Origin: Curtobacterium sp. MCBD17_013
GTDB lineage: Bacteria; Actinomycetota; Actinomycetes; Actinomycetales; Microbacteriaceae
Direction of reading: 5' to 3'
Length of the DNA stretch: 64,000 nt
NCBI RefSeq assembly: GCF_003234565.1
Contig: NZ_QKTU01000002.1
Coordinates: forward strand, 372,001-436,000
The notes beneath the pieces are model-generated. The model ran no database searches, was not told where the DNA came from, and saw nothing but the letters and a program-made list of their open reading frames with translations. The first letter of the stretch is position 1, and each line of letters starts with the position of its first letter. Of the stretch, positions 36,822-45,567 are shown piece by piece. Made by a program: the position numbers and the translations under genes.

Positions 36822-36827
36822 AGCGTA
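36822..36827 (-). promoter_or_regulatory. Possible -10 box of lsr2
   Basis: TACGCT on the minus strand, giving a leader of about 95 nt that also holds a small hairpin just before the ribosome site. Confidence 0.4.
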
Positions 36828-36897
36828 ACCATCCCGGATTGCACTCGCTCCCGGAATTGCGGAATGCCGTCGAATTCGTCGGCGCCGGGTCCCTGAT

Positions 36898-36916
36898 TTC
36901 ACCCCGCCGGGGTGAA
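36898..36916 (-). terminator. Terminator after the DUF2469 gene
   Basis: A perfect 8-bp stem with a 3-nt loop, 20 nt past the DUF2469 stop. Confidence 0.6.
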
Positions 36917-36935
36917 CACCCCGTGCACGGCGCAC

Positions 36936-37259
36936 CTACTCGTCGAGGGCGAGTTCCTTGGGGAGTTCGAGCTCCCGACTCGTCAGTTCCTCGACGTTGA
37001 CGTCCTTGAACGTGAGCACTCGAACTGATTTGACGAAGCGATCGGAACGGTAGACGTCCCACACCCAGACGTCGTTCATGCTCAGTTCGAAGTAGAAGTC
37101 GTGCTCGGTGTCCCGCCGGACGAGTTCGACCTCGTTCGCCAGGTAGAACCGTCGCTCGGTCTCGACCACGTAGCGGAACTGGGACACCACGTCGCGGTAC
37201 TCACGGTACAGCGCGAGCTCGACCTCGCGGTCGTAGTCGTCGAATTCGTCGTCATCCAT
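36936..37259 (-). CDS. DUF2469 family protein
   Basis: A 107-residue acidic protein of unknown function, conserved in actinobacteria (Rv2901c in Mycobacterium). The N-terminus is very acidic (MDDDEFDDYDREVELALYRE), followed by the family segment ERRFYLANEVELV and a WDVYRSDRFVKSVRV stretch. The ATG at 37259 lies 8 nt after a TAGGAT box, so the mRNA is probably leaderless. It sits between rnhB and lsr2, as in other genomes. Confidence 0.9.
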   Translation of the reverse strand: MDDDEFDDYDREVELALYREYRDVVSQFRYVVETERRFYLANEVELVRRDTEHDFYFELSMNDVWVWDVYRSDRFVKSVRVLTFKDVNVEELTSRELELPKELALDE

Positions 37260-37267
37260 CGCCGCAC

Positions 37268-37273
37268 ATCCTA
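37268..37273 (-). promoter_or_regulatory. -10 box of the DUF2469 gene
   Basis: TAGGAT on the minus strand, 8 nt before the ATG at 37259, consistent with a leaderless message. Confidence 0.5.
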
Positions 37274-37287
37274 CGGCGCGACGAGCT

Positions 37288-38100
37288 TCAGGAGCGCTCG
37301 GGGTCGGCTCCGACGAGCGGGCGGACCCCGTCGTCGACCGACGGGACCGCGTCGTGGGCGGATGGGACCGCGTCGTCGCCGGACGGGACGTCCTCGTCGA
37401 GCTCGAACAGCGGCTCGACCTCGACGACGGGATCGCATCGGTGGAGCCACGACCGACGGTGGAGCGCGTGCGGACCGGCGGCACGGATGCCGTCGTAGTG
37501 CTCCGTTGAGCCGTACCCCTTGTTCGACGCCCAGGCGTAGTGCGGGGCCTCCTCGTGCGCGGCGACCATGAGGGCGTCGCGCCGCACCTTCGCGACGACC
37601 GACGCGGCGGCGACCGAGGCGCAGTCGCGGTCGGCCTTGACCCGCACGAGCACGTCGACCGGGTCGCGGAGCGCTCGGCTCAGCCAGTCGAACGAGCCGT
37701 CGAGGACCACGACCGCACCGTCCAACGCGATCCCGGCCGCGACGAGCTGGTCGATGCCGCGCGCCCCGGCCACTCCGAGCGCCGTGACGATGCCCTGCTC
37801 GTCCACGAGGTCCGCCGATGCCATCCCGACCGCGGTGGTCGCCCAGGCCTCGAGCCGCGGCACCAGCGCCTCACGCTTGGCGGGCGAGAGCAGCTTCGAG
37901 TCCGCGAGCCCGCTCGGCATCCGGCCGACCGCGATCGTGACCGCCGCGACCCCGACGGCCACGGGGCCGGCGATCGCTCCGCGACCGACCTCGTCGCACC
38001 CGATGACGGTCACGCGACCCTGCTCGAGCAAGGAGCGTTCCCATCGCAGGGTCGGCCGCGCAGGCCGCTTCGCGCCGCGCACTGCGCTCGCCGCCGTCAC
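37288..38100 (-). CDS. rnhB: Ribonuclease HII
   Basis: Removes RNA from RNA-DNA hybrids and single ribonucleotides from DNA. The 270 residues contain the HII catalytic pattern: IGCDEVGRGAIAGPV near residue 45, the LADSKLLSPAKRE segment and VKADRDCASVAAASVVAKV. The GTG start at 38100 overlaps the lepB stop, so it is coupled to lepB. The C-terminal 35 residues repeat a short acidic unit (DDAVPS-like, three copies) that matches a 21-bp DNA repeat near 37320-37390; this tail is not part of the enzyme core. Confidence 0.95.
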   Translation of the reverse strand: MTAASAVRGAKRPARPTLRWERSLLEQGRVTVIGCDEVGRGAIAGPVAVGVAAVTIAVGRMPSGLADSKLLSPAKREALVPRLEAWATTAVGMASADLVDEQGIVTALGVAGARGIDQLVAAGIALDGAVVVLDGSFDWLSRALRDPVDVLVRVKADRDCASVAAASVVAKVRRDALMVAAHEEAPHYAWASNKGYGSTEHYDGIRAAGPHALHRRSWLHRCDPVVEVEPLFELDEDVPSGDDAVPSAHDAVPSVDDGVRPLVGADPERS

Positions 38101-38846
38101 GAGTCCCGCTGCTCCACGCCCGCGAAGACGTCCGGGTAGTCCCCGAGCCACGACCACCGGCTCGTCGGCCACGAGATCACGAACGCGCGCCCCACGACGT
38201 CGGACTCCGGCACGAAGCCATGGCTCGGCGTCTGCCGGTTGTACCGGGAGTCCTTCGAGTCGTACCGGTTGTCACCCATCACCCACAGCGAGTGGGCCGG
38301 CACGGTGATCGAGAAGTCCGTGCCGGATGCGCGGGTCTCCCCCGCCGGCAGGGTGATGTACGGCTCCTTGATGGGCACGCCGTTCACCGAGAGCTGTCCG
38401 AAGTCGTTGCAGCAGGACACCTTGTCGCCCGGCAGCCCGATCACGCGCTTGATCAGGTGGTCGTCGCTGTCCGCGGTCCCGAGGCCGACCTGCGTGAGCA
38501 GCCACTCGGCGGCCTTGCCGAGCGCCGTGTGCGGGGTCAGGTCGGGGAGCTGCTCGCCGTCGAGCCATCCACCCGGGTCCTTGAACACGACGACGTCACC
38601 GCGTTTGAGTCCGACCACGTGCGGCACGAGTTCGTTCACGATGACCCGGTCGTTCGGGACGAGGGTCTCCTCCATCGACGCCGAGGGGATGTAGAACGAC
38701 CTGATCAGGAACGTCTTCACGAGGAACGACACGAGCAGCGCCGCGAGGAAGATGATGACGAGGTCGCGGAGGAAGGTGAGCGCTCCATTGCGGCGGCGCG
38801 GCTCGCCCCGGCGACGGGTCTCCCCGTCGGTGATCGGTTCGGTCAT
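38097..38846 (-). CDS. lepB: Signal peptidase I
   Basis: Cleaves signal peptides from exported proteins at the outer face of the membrane. The 249 residues have one helix at about 28-45 and then the catalytic Ser in PSASMEETL (Ser57) and Lys in LIKRVIGLPGD. The late box MGDNRYDSKDSR is typical. Its stop overlaps rnhB and it lies 125 nt downstream of rplS, with hairpins between. The order rplS-lepB-rnhB is standard in actinobacteria. Confidence 0.96.
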   Translation of the reverse strand: MTEPITDGETRRRGEPRRRNGALTFLRDLVIIFLAALLVSFLVKTFLIRSFYIPSASMEETLVPNDRVIVNELVPHVVGLKRGDVVVFKDPGGWLDGEQLPDLTPHTALGKAAEWLLTQVGLGTADSDDHLIKRVIGLPGDKVSCCNDFGQLSVNGVPIKEPYITLPAGETRASGTDFSITVPAHSLWVMGDNRYDSKDSRYNRQTPSHGFVPESDVVGRAFVISWPTSRWSWLGDYPDVFAGVEQRDS

Positions 38847-38889
38847 TGACGTCCTGCTGGTCCTTGAACGGTGACGGACGAGACAGCGA

Positions 38890-38932
38890 AGGCCCCCCGT
38901 CCAGCGAACACGCTACATGGACGGGAGGCCCT
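38890..38932 (-). terminator. Hairpin between rplS and lepB
   Basis: A 13-bp stem with one mismatch and a 14-nt loop, carrying the GGGAGGC core on one arm. It may attenuate readthrough from rplS into lepB. Confidence 0.5.
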
Positions 38933-38953
38933 CGCCGACGCTCGGCGCGCTGG

Positions 38954-38975
38954 CTGATCCTTCGAGGAGGATCAG
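38954..38975 (-). terminator. Short hairpin at the rplS stop codon
   Basis: An 8-bp stem with a CCTCGA loop that overlaps the rplS stop. Likely a weak terminator or mRNA 3'-end stabiliser. Confidence 0.4.
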
Positions 38976-39322
38976 GCTTCGCGCTTCTCCTTGATCTTCG
39001 CCTTCTTGCCGCGGAGCTCGCGGAGGTAGTAGAGCTTGGCGCGACGCACGTCACCGCGGGTCACGAGCTCGATGTGGTCGATCACCGGGGAGTGCACCGG
39101 GAAGGTCCGCTCGACGCCGACCTGGAAGCTGACCTTGCGGACCGTGAAGGTCTCGCGGACCCCGTGGCCCTGTCGGCCGATCACGACGCCCTGGAACACC
39201 TGGACACGCGAGCGCGTGCCTTCGATGATGTTGACGTGCACCTTGACGGTGTCACCGGCGCGGAAGGCGGGGATGTCGCTCTTGAGCGAGGCGGCGTCCA
39301 CCTGGTCGAGGAGCTGGCTCAT
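38972..39322 (-). CDS. rplS: 50S ribosomal protein L19
   Basis: Large-subunit ribosomal protein at the subunit interface. The 116 residues start with [14 protein letters not shown] and show the family segments [18 protein letters not shown] and [26 protein letters not shown], ending in [10 protein letters not shown]. It precedes lepB and is divergent from map. Confidence 0.97.
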   Translation of the reverse strand: MSQLLDQVDAASLKSDIPAFRAGDTVKVHVNIIEGTRSRVQVFQGVVIGRQGHGVRETFTVRKVSFQVGVERTFPVHSPVIDHIELVTRGDVRRAKLYYLRELRGKKAKIKEKREA

Positions 39323-39548
39323 GATGTGTCACTCTCTGCGGCCGCGCACGGGTCGGTCGCTGATCGATGGGAAGATGTGGTGCGTGCCCCACGAGCGGCG
39401 GTTCCCCCGTGGCAGAACCAGGCCAGGGCACGGCTGTCCATCTTGCCACAGGCTGTATGGCCAGCGCCACCCGGGCCGTCAGCCTGGACCACGTCCCGCG
39501 CGGGGTCGGCGTGCCGAAGCGCGGCCCGTGCGGTGCAGGATGGTGTGC

Positions 39549-40340
39549 ATGATCGAACTGCGCACCCCCGCCGAGCTCGACGGCCTCCGCACCGCCGGAC
39601 GGTTCGTCGCGGACGTCCTGGACGCGCTCGTCGACGCCACCGACGTCGGCGTCGACCTGCTCGACCTCGACGCGCTGGCCGGTCGGATGATCGCGGAGCA
39701 CGGCGCGGAGAGCTGCTACGTCGACTACCACCCGTCGTTCGGCGCGATGCCGTTCGGCCGGTACCTCTGCACGTCCGTCAACGACGCCGCGCTGCACGGC
39801 CTGCCCCACGCGCAGCGCCTCGTCGACGGCGATCTGGTGAGCCTCGACTTCGCCGCGAGCGTGGACGGCTGGGTCGCGGACTCGGCCGTGACGGTCCAGG
39901 TGGGGACCCCGCGCGCCGAGGACCAGCGCCTCGTCGCGACCGTCCGGCGCGCGCTCGACGCGGGGATCGCCGCGGCCCGTCCCGGCAACCGTCTCGGCGA
40001 CGTCTCGTCGGCCATCGGCTCGGTGGCACGGGATGCGGGCTACCCGGTCAACCTCCAGTTCGGCGGCCACGGTGTCGGCCGCTCGATGCACGGCGACCCC
40101 CACGTCCCGAACGACGGCCGCGCGGGCCGGGGGATGGTCCTCCGTCCCGGTCTCGTGATGGCGATCGAGCCGTGGCTCATGGCCGGCACGGACGAGCTCT
40201 ACCAGGACCAGGACGGCTGGACCCTGCGCAGCAGCGATGGGTCGCGGGCGGCGCACGTCGAGCACACCGTGGCGGTCACGGATAACGGCCCGGAGGTCCT
40301 CACGCTGCGCAGCGCCGAGCGGGCCGCCCTCCTCGCCTGA
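39549..40340 (+). CDS. map: Type I methionine aminopeptidase
   Basis: Removes the N-terminal Met from new proteins. The 263 residues start at ATG 39549, with AGGA 8 nt upstream; an in-frame ATG 9 nt earlier is possible. The metal ligands are visible in VSLDFAASVDGWVADSAVTV, FGGHGVGRSMHGDPHVP, VMAIEPWLMAG, and the final Glu in HVEHTVAV. It lies between the divergent rplS and the convergent trmD, whose stop is 3 nt away. It lacks the N-terminal zinc finger seen in some actinobacterial paralogs. Confidence 0.94.
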   Translation: MIELRTPAELDGLRTAGRFVADVLDALVDATDVGVDLLDLDALAGRMIAEHGAESCYVDYHPSFGAMPFGRYLCTSVNDAALHGLPHAQRLVDGDLVSLDFAASVDGWVADSAVTVQVGTPRAEDQRLVATVRRALDAGIAAARPGNRLGDVSSAIGSVARDAGYPVNLQFGGHGVGRSMHGDPHVPNDGRAGRGMVLRPGLVMAIEPWLMAGTDELYQDQDGWTLRSSDGSRAAHVEHTVAVTDNGPEVLTLRSAERAALLA

Positions 40341-40343
40341 CGT

Positions 40344-41030
40344 CTAGTCGCCGAGGAGGTCCGGCCGGACCCGCCGCGTCCGCTCGAGCTGCTGCTCGTG
40401 GCGCCACGCAGCGACGCGCCCGTGATGCCCGCTGAGCAGGACCTCGGGGACGTCGAGACCCCGCCAGGACGCCGGTTTCGTGTAGCTCGGGTACTCGAGC
40501 AGGCCGTCCTCGTGCGACTCCTCGGTGAGGCTCCCGGGGTTGCCGACGACGCCCGGGACGAGCCGCCCCACGGCCTCGACGATCGCCATCGCCGCGACCT
40601 CGCCACCGTTGAGCACGTAGTCCCCGAGCGAGACCTCACGCACGGACGCGCGAGAGGACGCCCACTCGACGATCCGCGCGTCGATGCCCTCGTACCGGCC
40701 GCACGCGAACACGAGGTGTTCCTGCTCGGCGAGGGCACGCGCGGTCTCCTGTCGGAACGGCACCCCGGCAGGGGTCGGCACGACGAGGGTCGAGGACCGG
40801 TCGGGCCGCAGGAGCCCTTCGAGCGCGAGGCCCCACGGCTCCGGCTTCATCACCATGCCGGCACCGCCGCCGTACGGGGTGTCGTCGACGGTCCGGTGGC
40901 GGTCCGAGGTGTGGTCGCGGAGGTCGTGCACGTGCACGTCGAGCAGACCCCCCTGCCGCGCGCGACCGAGGAGCGAGACGTCCAGCACGCCGAAGAACTC
41001 CGGGAAGATCGTGACGATGTCGATCCGCAC
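40344..41030 (-). CDS. trmD: tRNA (guanine-N1)-methyltransferase TrmD
   Basis: Methylates G37 of tRNAs to keep the reading frame. The 228 residues show the trefoil-knot pattern: [16 protein letters not shown] at the start, [27 protein letters not shown], and [14 protein letters not shown]. The ATG at 41030 lies 3 nt past the rimM stop. The order rpsP-KH-rimM-trmD is conserved. Confidence 0.96.
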   Translation of the reverse strand: MRIDIVTIFPEFFGVLDVSLLGRARQGGLLDVHVHDLRDHTSDRHRTVDDTPYGGGAGMVMKPEPWGLALEGLLRPDRSSTLVVPTPAGVPFRQETARALAEQEHLVFACGRYEGIDARIVEWASSRASVREVSLGDYVLNGGEVAAMAIVEAVGRLVPGVVGNPGSLTEESHEDGLLEYPSYTKPASWRGLDVPEVLLSGHHGRVAAWRHEQQLERTRRVRPDLLGD

Positions 41031-41033
41031 GGG

Positions 41034-41642
41034 TCAGTCCTCGTCGTGGTCGGTGGCGGACCCGTCGGCCTCCGCCTCCGACGCACCGGCGGCGTCCTCC
41101 GGGCCGTCGGCGGCGTCCTCGGGCGCTTCGATGACCTCCTCGAACAGCCCGGTCGGGGGCGTCACGGTGAGCGTGCCCCCGGCGATGTCCACCGACGGGA
41201 CGATCGCGCTCACGAACGGGACGAGGACCTCGCCACGGGACGGCGTGTCGATCGCCAGCAGGTCCTGCGCCGGCAGGTGGTCGACCCGCGCGACCGTCCC
41301 GACCTCGACGCCCTCGCGGAGGACCCGGAGCCCGACGAGCTGGTGGTCGTACCATGCGTCGTCCTCGCCCGTCGGCTCGTCCTCGTCCTGCTCAACCCAG
41401 AGGATCGCCTTGACGAGCGTCTCGGCGACCGTCCGGTCGGGGACACCGACGAAGAACGCGACGGGGTGCGCGTTGTACCACCGGAGCTCCTGGAGCTCGA
41501 GGTCCTTGCCGGACCACGGCGAATCGTCCGGCACCTGGAGCGAGAAGACGGCTCCCGGGGTGAACCGACGGTCCGGGTCGTCCGTGTAGAGCTCGAGCTT
41601 GAGACCGCCCTTGAGCCCGTGCGCCTTGCTGAGTCGACCCAC
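41034..41642 (-). CDS. rimM: Ribosome maturation factor RimM
   Basis: Helps fold the 30S head during ribosome assembly. The 202 residues have an N-terminal RimM domain (VGRLSKAHGLKGGLKLELYTDDPD) and a C-terminal PRC-barrel-like part with an acidic tail of about 35 residues. The annotated start is GTG at 41642. Codons just upstream read QLR in the frame, as in the usual RimM N-terminus, but no standard start codon lies before them, so the true start is unclear. The gene overlaps nothing and lies 19 nt after the KH gene stop. Confidence 0.9.
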   Translation of the reverse strand: MGRLSKAHGLKGGLKLELYTDDPDRRFTPGAVFSLQVPDDSPWSGKDLELQELRWYNAHPVAFFVGVPDRTVAETLVKAILWVEQDEDEPTGEDDAWYDHQLVGLRVLREGVEVGTVARVDHLPAQDLLAIDTPSRGEVLVPFVSAIVPSVDIAGGTLTVTPPTGLFEEVIEAPEDAADGPEDAAGASEAEADGSATDHDED

Positions 41643-41661
41643 CCGGAGCTGGGTCGTGCGA

Positions 41662-41898
41662 CTAGGAATCGGTGTCGACCACGTCGACCCGCACCCGCTG
41701 ACCGTCGGCGAGCGCCGACACGAGGGTGCGGAGCGCCTTCGCGGTCCGTCCGGCGCGTCCGATCACGCGGCCGAGGTCCTCGGGGTGCACGCGCACCTCG
41801 AGGACCTCGCCACGCGGAGAGGTGGAGCTGGCGACGCGCACGTCGTCAGGGTGATCGACGATCCCCTTGACGAGGTGCGTCAGCGCGGATTCGAGCAA
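41662..41898 (-). CDS. khpA: KH-domain RNA-binding protein (KhpA family)
   Basis: A 78-residue RNA-binding protein with one KH domain (LGRVIGRAGRTAKALRTLV with the GxxG loop GRAG). The TTG start at 41898 follows the rpsP stop after 3 nt. In other bacteria KhpA pairs with KhpB and binds many RNAs. The position between rpsP and rimM is the usual one (Rv2908c in Mycobacterium). Confidence 0.93.
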   Translation of the reverse strand: MLESALTHLVKGIVDHPDDVRVASSTSPRGEVLEVRVHPEDLGRVIGRAGRTAKALRTLVSALADGQRVRVDVVDTDS

Positions 41899-41901
41899 GA
41901 C

Positions 41902-42312
41902 CTACGCCTCGGCGGCGGTCTCGTCGGTGGCGTCCGCGGCCGGAGCGGCCGGGGCCTGCTTCTCCGACTTCGGCTTGAGGACCGGCTTCTTCTTGTCGTC
42001 GGCGACGAAGGCCTGCTTCGGCTCGGCGGTCTTGACGGTGCTCGTCGCCGAGGCGTCGCCCTTGAACTTGCCCCAGTCACCCGTGAGCTTGAGGAGGGCG
42101 GCGACCTGCTCGGTCGGCTGCGCGCCGACGCCGAGCCAGTACTGCGCGCGGTCCGAGTCGATGTCGATGACCGAGGGCTCCTCGGTCGGGTGGTACTTGC
42201 CGATCTCCTCGATGACACGACCATCGCGCTTGGTGCGCGAGTCGGCGACGACGACACGGTAGTACGGCGCTCGGATCTTCCCGAGGCGCTTGAGGCGGAT
42301 CTTGACAGCCAC
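41902..42312 (-). CDS. rpsP: 30S ribosomal protein S16
   Basis: Small-subunit ribosomal protein. The 136 residues start at GTG 42312 ([29 protein letters not shown] N-terminus), with AGGAGCAAAC upstream. The core ends near residue 85. A Lys/Ala/Pro-rich tail of about 50 residues follows, longer than in E. coli but common in actinobacteria. It heads the rpsP-khpA-rimM-trmD unit. Confidence 0.97.
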   Translation of the reverse strand: MAVKIRLKRLGKIRAPYYRVVVADSRTKRDGRVIEEIGKYHPTEEPSVIDIDSDRAQYWLGVGAQPTEQVAALLKLTGDWGKFKGDASATSTVKTAEPKQAFVADDKKKPVLKPKSEKQAPAAPAADATDETAAEA

Positions 42313-42489
42313 GTTTGCTCCTGTTGCGTGTTCAGAGTGGTTGAACTGCCGACCGTGGGCGTGGGGGCACACGCGGCGAAAGCTCGGATGGAAGTCGCGC
42401 ACCGCCTGATAGAGGGTCGGGCGGGCAGGACTCGACCGTTCATTCTTGCAGATGACCGGGAGGCTCGCCAACCGGCACGCGGTCGGGCG

Positions 42490-44601
42490 TCAGGGAGCGA
42501 GCCGCCGGACCGCTTCGAGCGCCTCCGTGGTCGCGCGGACCGCGTCCACCGAACGGGCGTCCCGCGCACCGCCGACGACCGCGAACGGCACCCCGGTCGC
42601 CGCGAGTTCCGACGCCAGGTCGCTCGACGCCTCCTGCCCGGCGCAGAGCACCACCGTGTCCGCGGGCACGGCGACCGGTGTGCCGTCCTCGTCGAGGATC
42701 CGGAGCACCCCGGGCTCGATCCCCACGTACTCGCGCACGCCTCCGATGAAGCAGACCCCCGCGTCCCGGAGACGGCCGAGCGCGACCCAGCGCGAGGTGA
42801 TCCCCACACCCTGTCCGAACTTGCCGGAGCGGCGGAGCACGGTCACGTCGGGCCCCGGCCGGAGCGTGCGGTCAGCGGCGGGTTCGCGCTGCGGCAGGTC
42901 ACCGACGAGCCCGTCGAAGCCGTCGAGCCCCCAGCGCTCGTCGAACTCCGCGGCCCGACGCGACTCGTCGGGCGACTCCACGAGGAACGCGGCCGTGTCG
43001 ACACCGATCCCACCGCCGCCGATCACGGCCACGCTGCCCGCGGGAACGCCGTGCCGGAGCGCCTGCTCGTACGTGACGACGTGCGGCAGGTCCGCTCCGG
43101 GGATCGTCACCGTGCGGGGCACGACGCCGGAGGCGAGCACGACGCCGTCGCTGTCGGCGAGGTCGGCGGCGGTGGCGGTCCGGCCGAGCAGGACCTCCGC
43201 GCCGCGCTCGACGAGTTCCGCGTGCGCGGACCGGACCGGACCGGCGTAGTCCTCTTTCCCGGGGATGCGGGAGGCGAGCCCGAACTGCCCGCCGAGCTCG
43301 TCCGCGCGCTCCCAGAGTCGCACCCGGTGCCCGCGACGCGCCGCGTCGACGGCCGCCGCGAGACCCGCCGGTCCCCCGCCGACGACGTCGATCCGCTTCG
43401 GCTCGGCCGTCGGACGGACCGGGAACGCGACCTCACGAGCGGCCCGCGGGTTCACGAGGCACGACACCGGCTGACCGACGATCGACCGGTCGAGGCACGC
43501 CTGGTTGCAGCCGATGCACGTCGTGACCAGGTCGAACCGGCCGCGGAGGCTCGTGCCGACGATGGACGGATCGGCGAGGAACGGGCGGGCGAGGGCCACC
43601 GCATCGACGAGCCCGCGTTCGAGGACCGCCTCGACGTCGCGGAGGTCGGTCATGCGGTTCGACGCCAGCACCCGGACGTCCGGGCGGTCGGAGGAGCGCA
43701 CGACGCGCGCGATGCGTTCGACGTACGACAGCCAGACACCGTGCGGCACGGCGGCCTGCACGGTCGGTACCCGGGACTCGTGCCAGCCGACCCCGACGCT
43801 GATGCCGTCGATCCCGGTCGGCAGCAGGTCGCGGACGAGTGCGTCGACGTCCTCCGGCGACGACGACCCCGGCATGAGGTCGACCCCGGACAGGCGGATC
43901 GTCACCGCGAGGTCCGGTACCGCGCTGCGGACGGCGCGCGCGACCTCCACGGCGAACCGCCGCCGACGCTCGGGGTCGCCACCCCATGCGTCGTCCCGCT
44001 GGTTCGTGAGCGGCGAGCAGAACTGGTTGACGAGGTAGCCCTCGGACGCCATGATCTCGACGCCGTCGAACCCGATGTCCCGGGCGGCCCGGGCCGCGTC
44101 GGCGAAGTCCTCGATCGTCCGGAGGACCTCGTCGTGGGTCAGCGCCTCGGGCACGACACCGCGCGCGGCCGCCCACGGCAGGGGCGACGGCGCGACGGCG
44201 CGCTGCGGCGCACCGTTCCGGTCCGTGAGCCCGGCGACCAGGGCGTAGCGACCAGCGTGGAAGAGCTGGGCGAGGATGGCGCCGCCCTCGGCGTGCACGG
44301 CGTCGACGGCGGTGCGGAAGCGGTCGTCGGTGTCCCCCACCCCGAACACCGCGAAGTCCGGGCCGCCGCGCGCCTCGTCGTTGACCGCGATGCCGCCGGT
44401 GATGAGCAGCGCCGCTCCCCCGGCGGCTCGCTCCCGGTAGAACGCGGCCATGCCGGCGCCACCGTCGTCGTGCACCTCGAGTCCGGTGTGCATGCTGCCC
44501 ATCACGACACGATGCGGCAACGTGATCGGACCGAGCGACCACGGGGTCGTGGTGACGGCGAGCGGTGCGGCGGTCGTCAGCGGTGTCGACGGGTCGGACA
44601 T
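42490..44601 (-). CDS. FadH-type 2,4-dienoyl-CoA reductase-like flavoprotein
   Basis: A 703-residue NADPH-dependent reductase built like E. coli FadH. It has an N-terminal FMN-binding TIM barrel of the Old Yellow Enzyme type (to about residue 360), a 4Fe-4S site with CIGCNQAC and a fourth Cys 11 residues later, and a C-terminal FAD/NADPH part with VVGGGPAGLAAAVDAARRG and VIGGGGIGVDTA. It probably reduces a conjugated dienoyl-CoA. The ATG at 44601 lies 13 nt past the enoyl-reductase stop on the same strand, so the two are one unit. In the context of this cluster it would reduce a ring dienoyl-CoA derived from shikimate; a role in ordinary fatty-acid beta-oxidation is the alternative. Confidence 0.88.
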   Translation of the reverse strand: MSDPSTPLTTAAPLAVTTTPWSLGPITLPHRVVMGSMHTGLEVHDDGGAGMAAFYRERAAGGAALLITGGIAVNDEARGGPDFAVFGVGDTDDRFRTAVDAVHAEGGAILAQLFHAGRYALVAGLTDRNGAPQRAVAPSPLPWAAARGVVPEALTHDEVLRTIEDFADAARAARDIGFDGVEIMASEGYLVNQFCSPLTNQRDDAWGGDPERRRRFAVEVARAVRSAVPDLAVTIRLSGVDLMPGSSSPEDVDALVRDLLPTGIDGISVGVGWHESRVPTVQAAVPHGVWLSYVERIARVVRSSDRPDVRVLASNRMTDLRDVEAVLERGLVDAVALARPFLADPSIVGTSLRGRFDLVTTCIGCNQACLDRSIVGQPVSCLVNPRAAREVAFPVRPTAEPKRIDVVGGGPAGLAAAVDAARRGHRVRLWERADELGGQFGLASRIPGKEDYAGPVRSAHAELVERGAEVLLGRTATAADLADSDGVVLASGVVPRTVTIPGADLPHVVTYEQALRHGVPAGSVAVIGGGGIGVDTAAFLVESPDESRRAAEFDERWGLDGFDGLVGDLPQREPAADRTLRPGPDVTVLRRSGKFGQGVGITSRWVALGRLRDAGVCFIGGVREYVGIEPGVLRILDEDGTPVAVPADTVVLCAGQEASSDLASELAATGVPFAVVGGARDARSVDAVRATTEALEAVRRLAP

Positions 44602-44614
44602 GGGCGCGAGGGTC

Positions 44615-45433
44615 CTACTCCGGCAGGACGGCGTCGCGCAGCGGCGACGTCGTGTCCGACCAGAAGGGCGGCGCGATGACGGTGAGCCCACCGTCGACCG
44701 ACAGCACCTGTCCGGTGATGTAGGACGCCTTGTCCGAGAGCAGGAAGTCGACCGCGTCCGCCATGTCGTCCGGGGTGCCGGGCCGCTGCAGCGGCAGCTT
44801 CTCGAGCACGGTGTGCATCGGGGCCTGACCGGGGACGTTCGAGTAGAAGTAGTCGAGCGAGTCGGTGTCGATGAGTCCGCCGTTGACCGCGTTGACGGTG
44901 ATCTGCCGCGGACCGAACTCGACCGCCATGTACTTCATGTAGGACTCGGTCATCGCCTTCGCGGCGCCGAGCGCGGCGTACGTGGGGAACGCCCGCAGCG
45001 AGCCGTAGGACGTGACGACGACGATCCGACCGCCGTCGTCCATGAGCTCCGCCGCGCGCTGGGCGCCGAGCACGAACGACCGCGCGTTGGTCGCGTAGCT
45101 GCGGTCGAGGTGGTGGAGCTTCAGCTCCTTGACGGCCTTGAACGCGCTGGCTGCCGCGTTCGCCACGAAGTAGTCGAGCCGTCCGTAGGTGTCGCGGACG
45201 ACGTCGAAGAGCGCGTCGATGGACTCGGGCTGCTCGATGTCGACCTGGGCGGTGATGCCGTCACCACCGGCGGCCTTGACGTCGGCGAGCGACTCCTCGG
45301 CCAGGTCGGCGTTGCCCTTGTAGGTCACGACGACGGTGACGCCGCGCGCGCCGAGCTTCTTCGCGAGCAGGCGGCCGATGCCGCGGGATGCGCCGGTGAT
45401 GACGGCGACGGGTGCACTGGTGGTGTCGGCCAC
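44615..45433 (-). CDS. FabL-type enoyl reductase of the SDR family (candidate 1-cyclohexenylcarbonyl-CoA reductase, ChcA-like)
   Basis: A 272-residue short-chain dehydrogenase with the nucleotide motif TGASRGIG. Its active site reads YAALGAAK, a Tyr-x6-Lys spacing that marks enoyl-ACP/CoA reductases (FabI/FabL), unlike the Tyr-x3-Lys of ketoreductases. It also shares the FabL-like segments VNAVNGGLIDTDSLDYF and GQVLSVDGG. It starts at GTG 45433 with AAGGAAC upstream. It lies between the acyl-CoA dehydrogenase gene, across a hairpin, and the FadH-like gene. ChcA, which reduces 1-cyclohexenylcarbonyl-CoA, is an SDR enoyl reductase, so ChcA is a good candidate identity; an ordinary fatty-acid synthesis FabL cannot be excluded. 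Confidence 0.8.
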   Translation of the reverse strand: MADTTSAPVAVITGASRGIGRLLAKKLGARGVTVVVTYKGNADLAEESLADVKAAGGDGITAQVDIEQPESIDALFDVVRDTYGRLDYFVANAAASAFKAVKELKLHHLDRSYATNARSFVLGAQRAAELMDDGGRIVVVTSYGSLRAFPTYAALGAAKAMTESYMKYMAVEFGPRQITVNAVNGGLIDTDSLDYFYSNVPGQAPMHTVLEKLPLQRPGTPDDMADAVDFLLSDKASYITGQVLSVDGGLTVIAPPFWSDTTSPLRDAVLPE

Positions 45434-45456
45434 GGGGGTTCCTTGTCTCGCTGGTG

Positions 45457-45474
45457 CCGGCGCGTGCGCGCCGG
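45457..45474 (-). promoter_or_regulatory. Hairpin in the leader of the enoyl reductase gene
   Basis: A perfect 8-bp stem with a 2-nt loop (CCGGCGCG and its complement), 23 nt before the start. It lies upstream of the AAGGA site and may be part of an attenuator. Confidence 0.4.
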
Positions 45475-45525
45475 TCGGGGGTGGGGCGGAGGTCACGCGG
45501 GTGGGACGGTCACGCTGGTGCTGAC

Positions 45526-45567
45526 GGTCGGGAGGCACGGGACGGGCCCGCCCCGCGCCTCCCGACC
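45526..45567 (-). terminator. Terminator after the acyl-CoA dehydrogenase gene
   Basis: An 11-bp perfect outer stem with the GGGAGGC core, with further inner GC pairing, 10 nt past the stop. It splits the cluster into two transcription units, or attenuates readthrough. Confidence 0.65.

Noticed and set aside
36720..36935. A hidden gene in the lower-GC gap upstream of lsr2
   Set aside because: The frames here are short and unsupported. The stretch is better read as the lsr2 promoter and leader plus the DUF2469 terminator.
41599..44679. A 1026-codon open frame on the plus strand across khpA, rpsP and the FadH-like gene
   Set aside because: It crosses four genes with clear motifs and has no ribosome site or domains.
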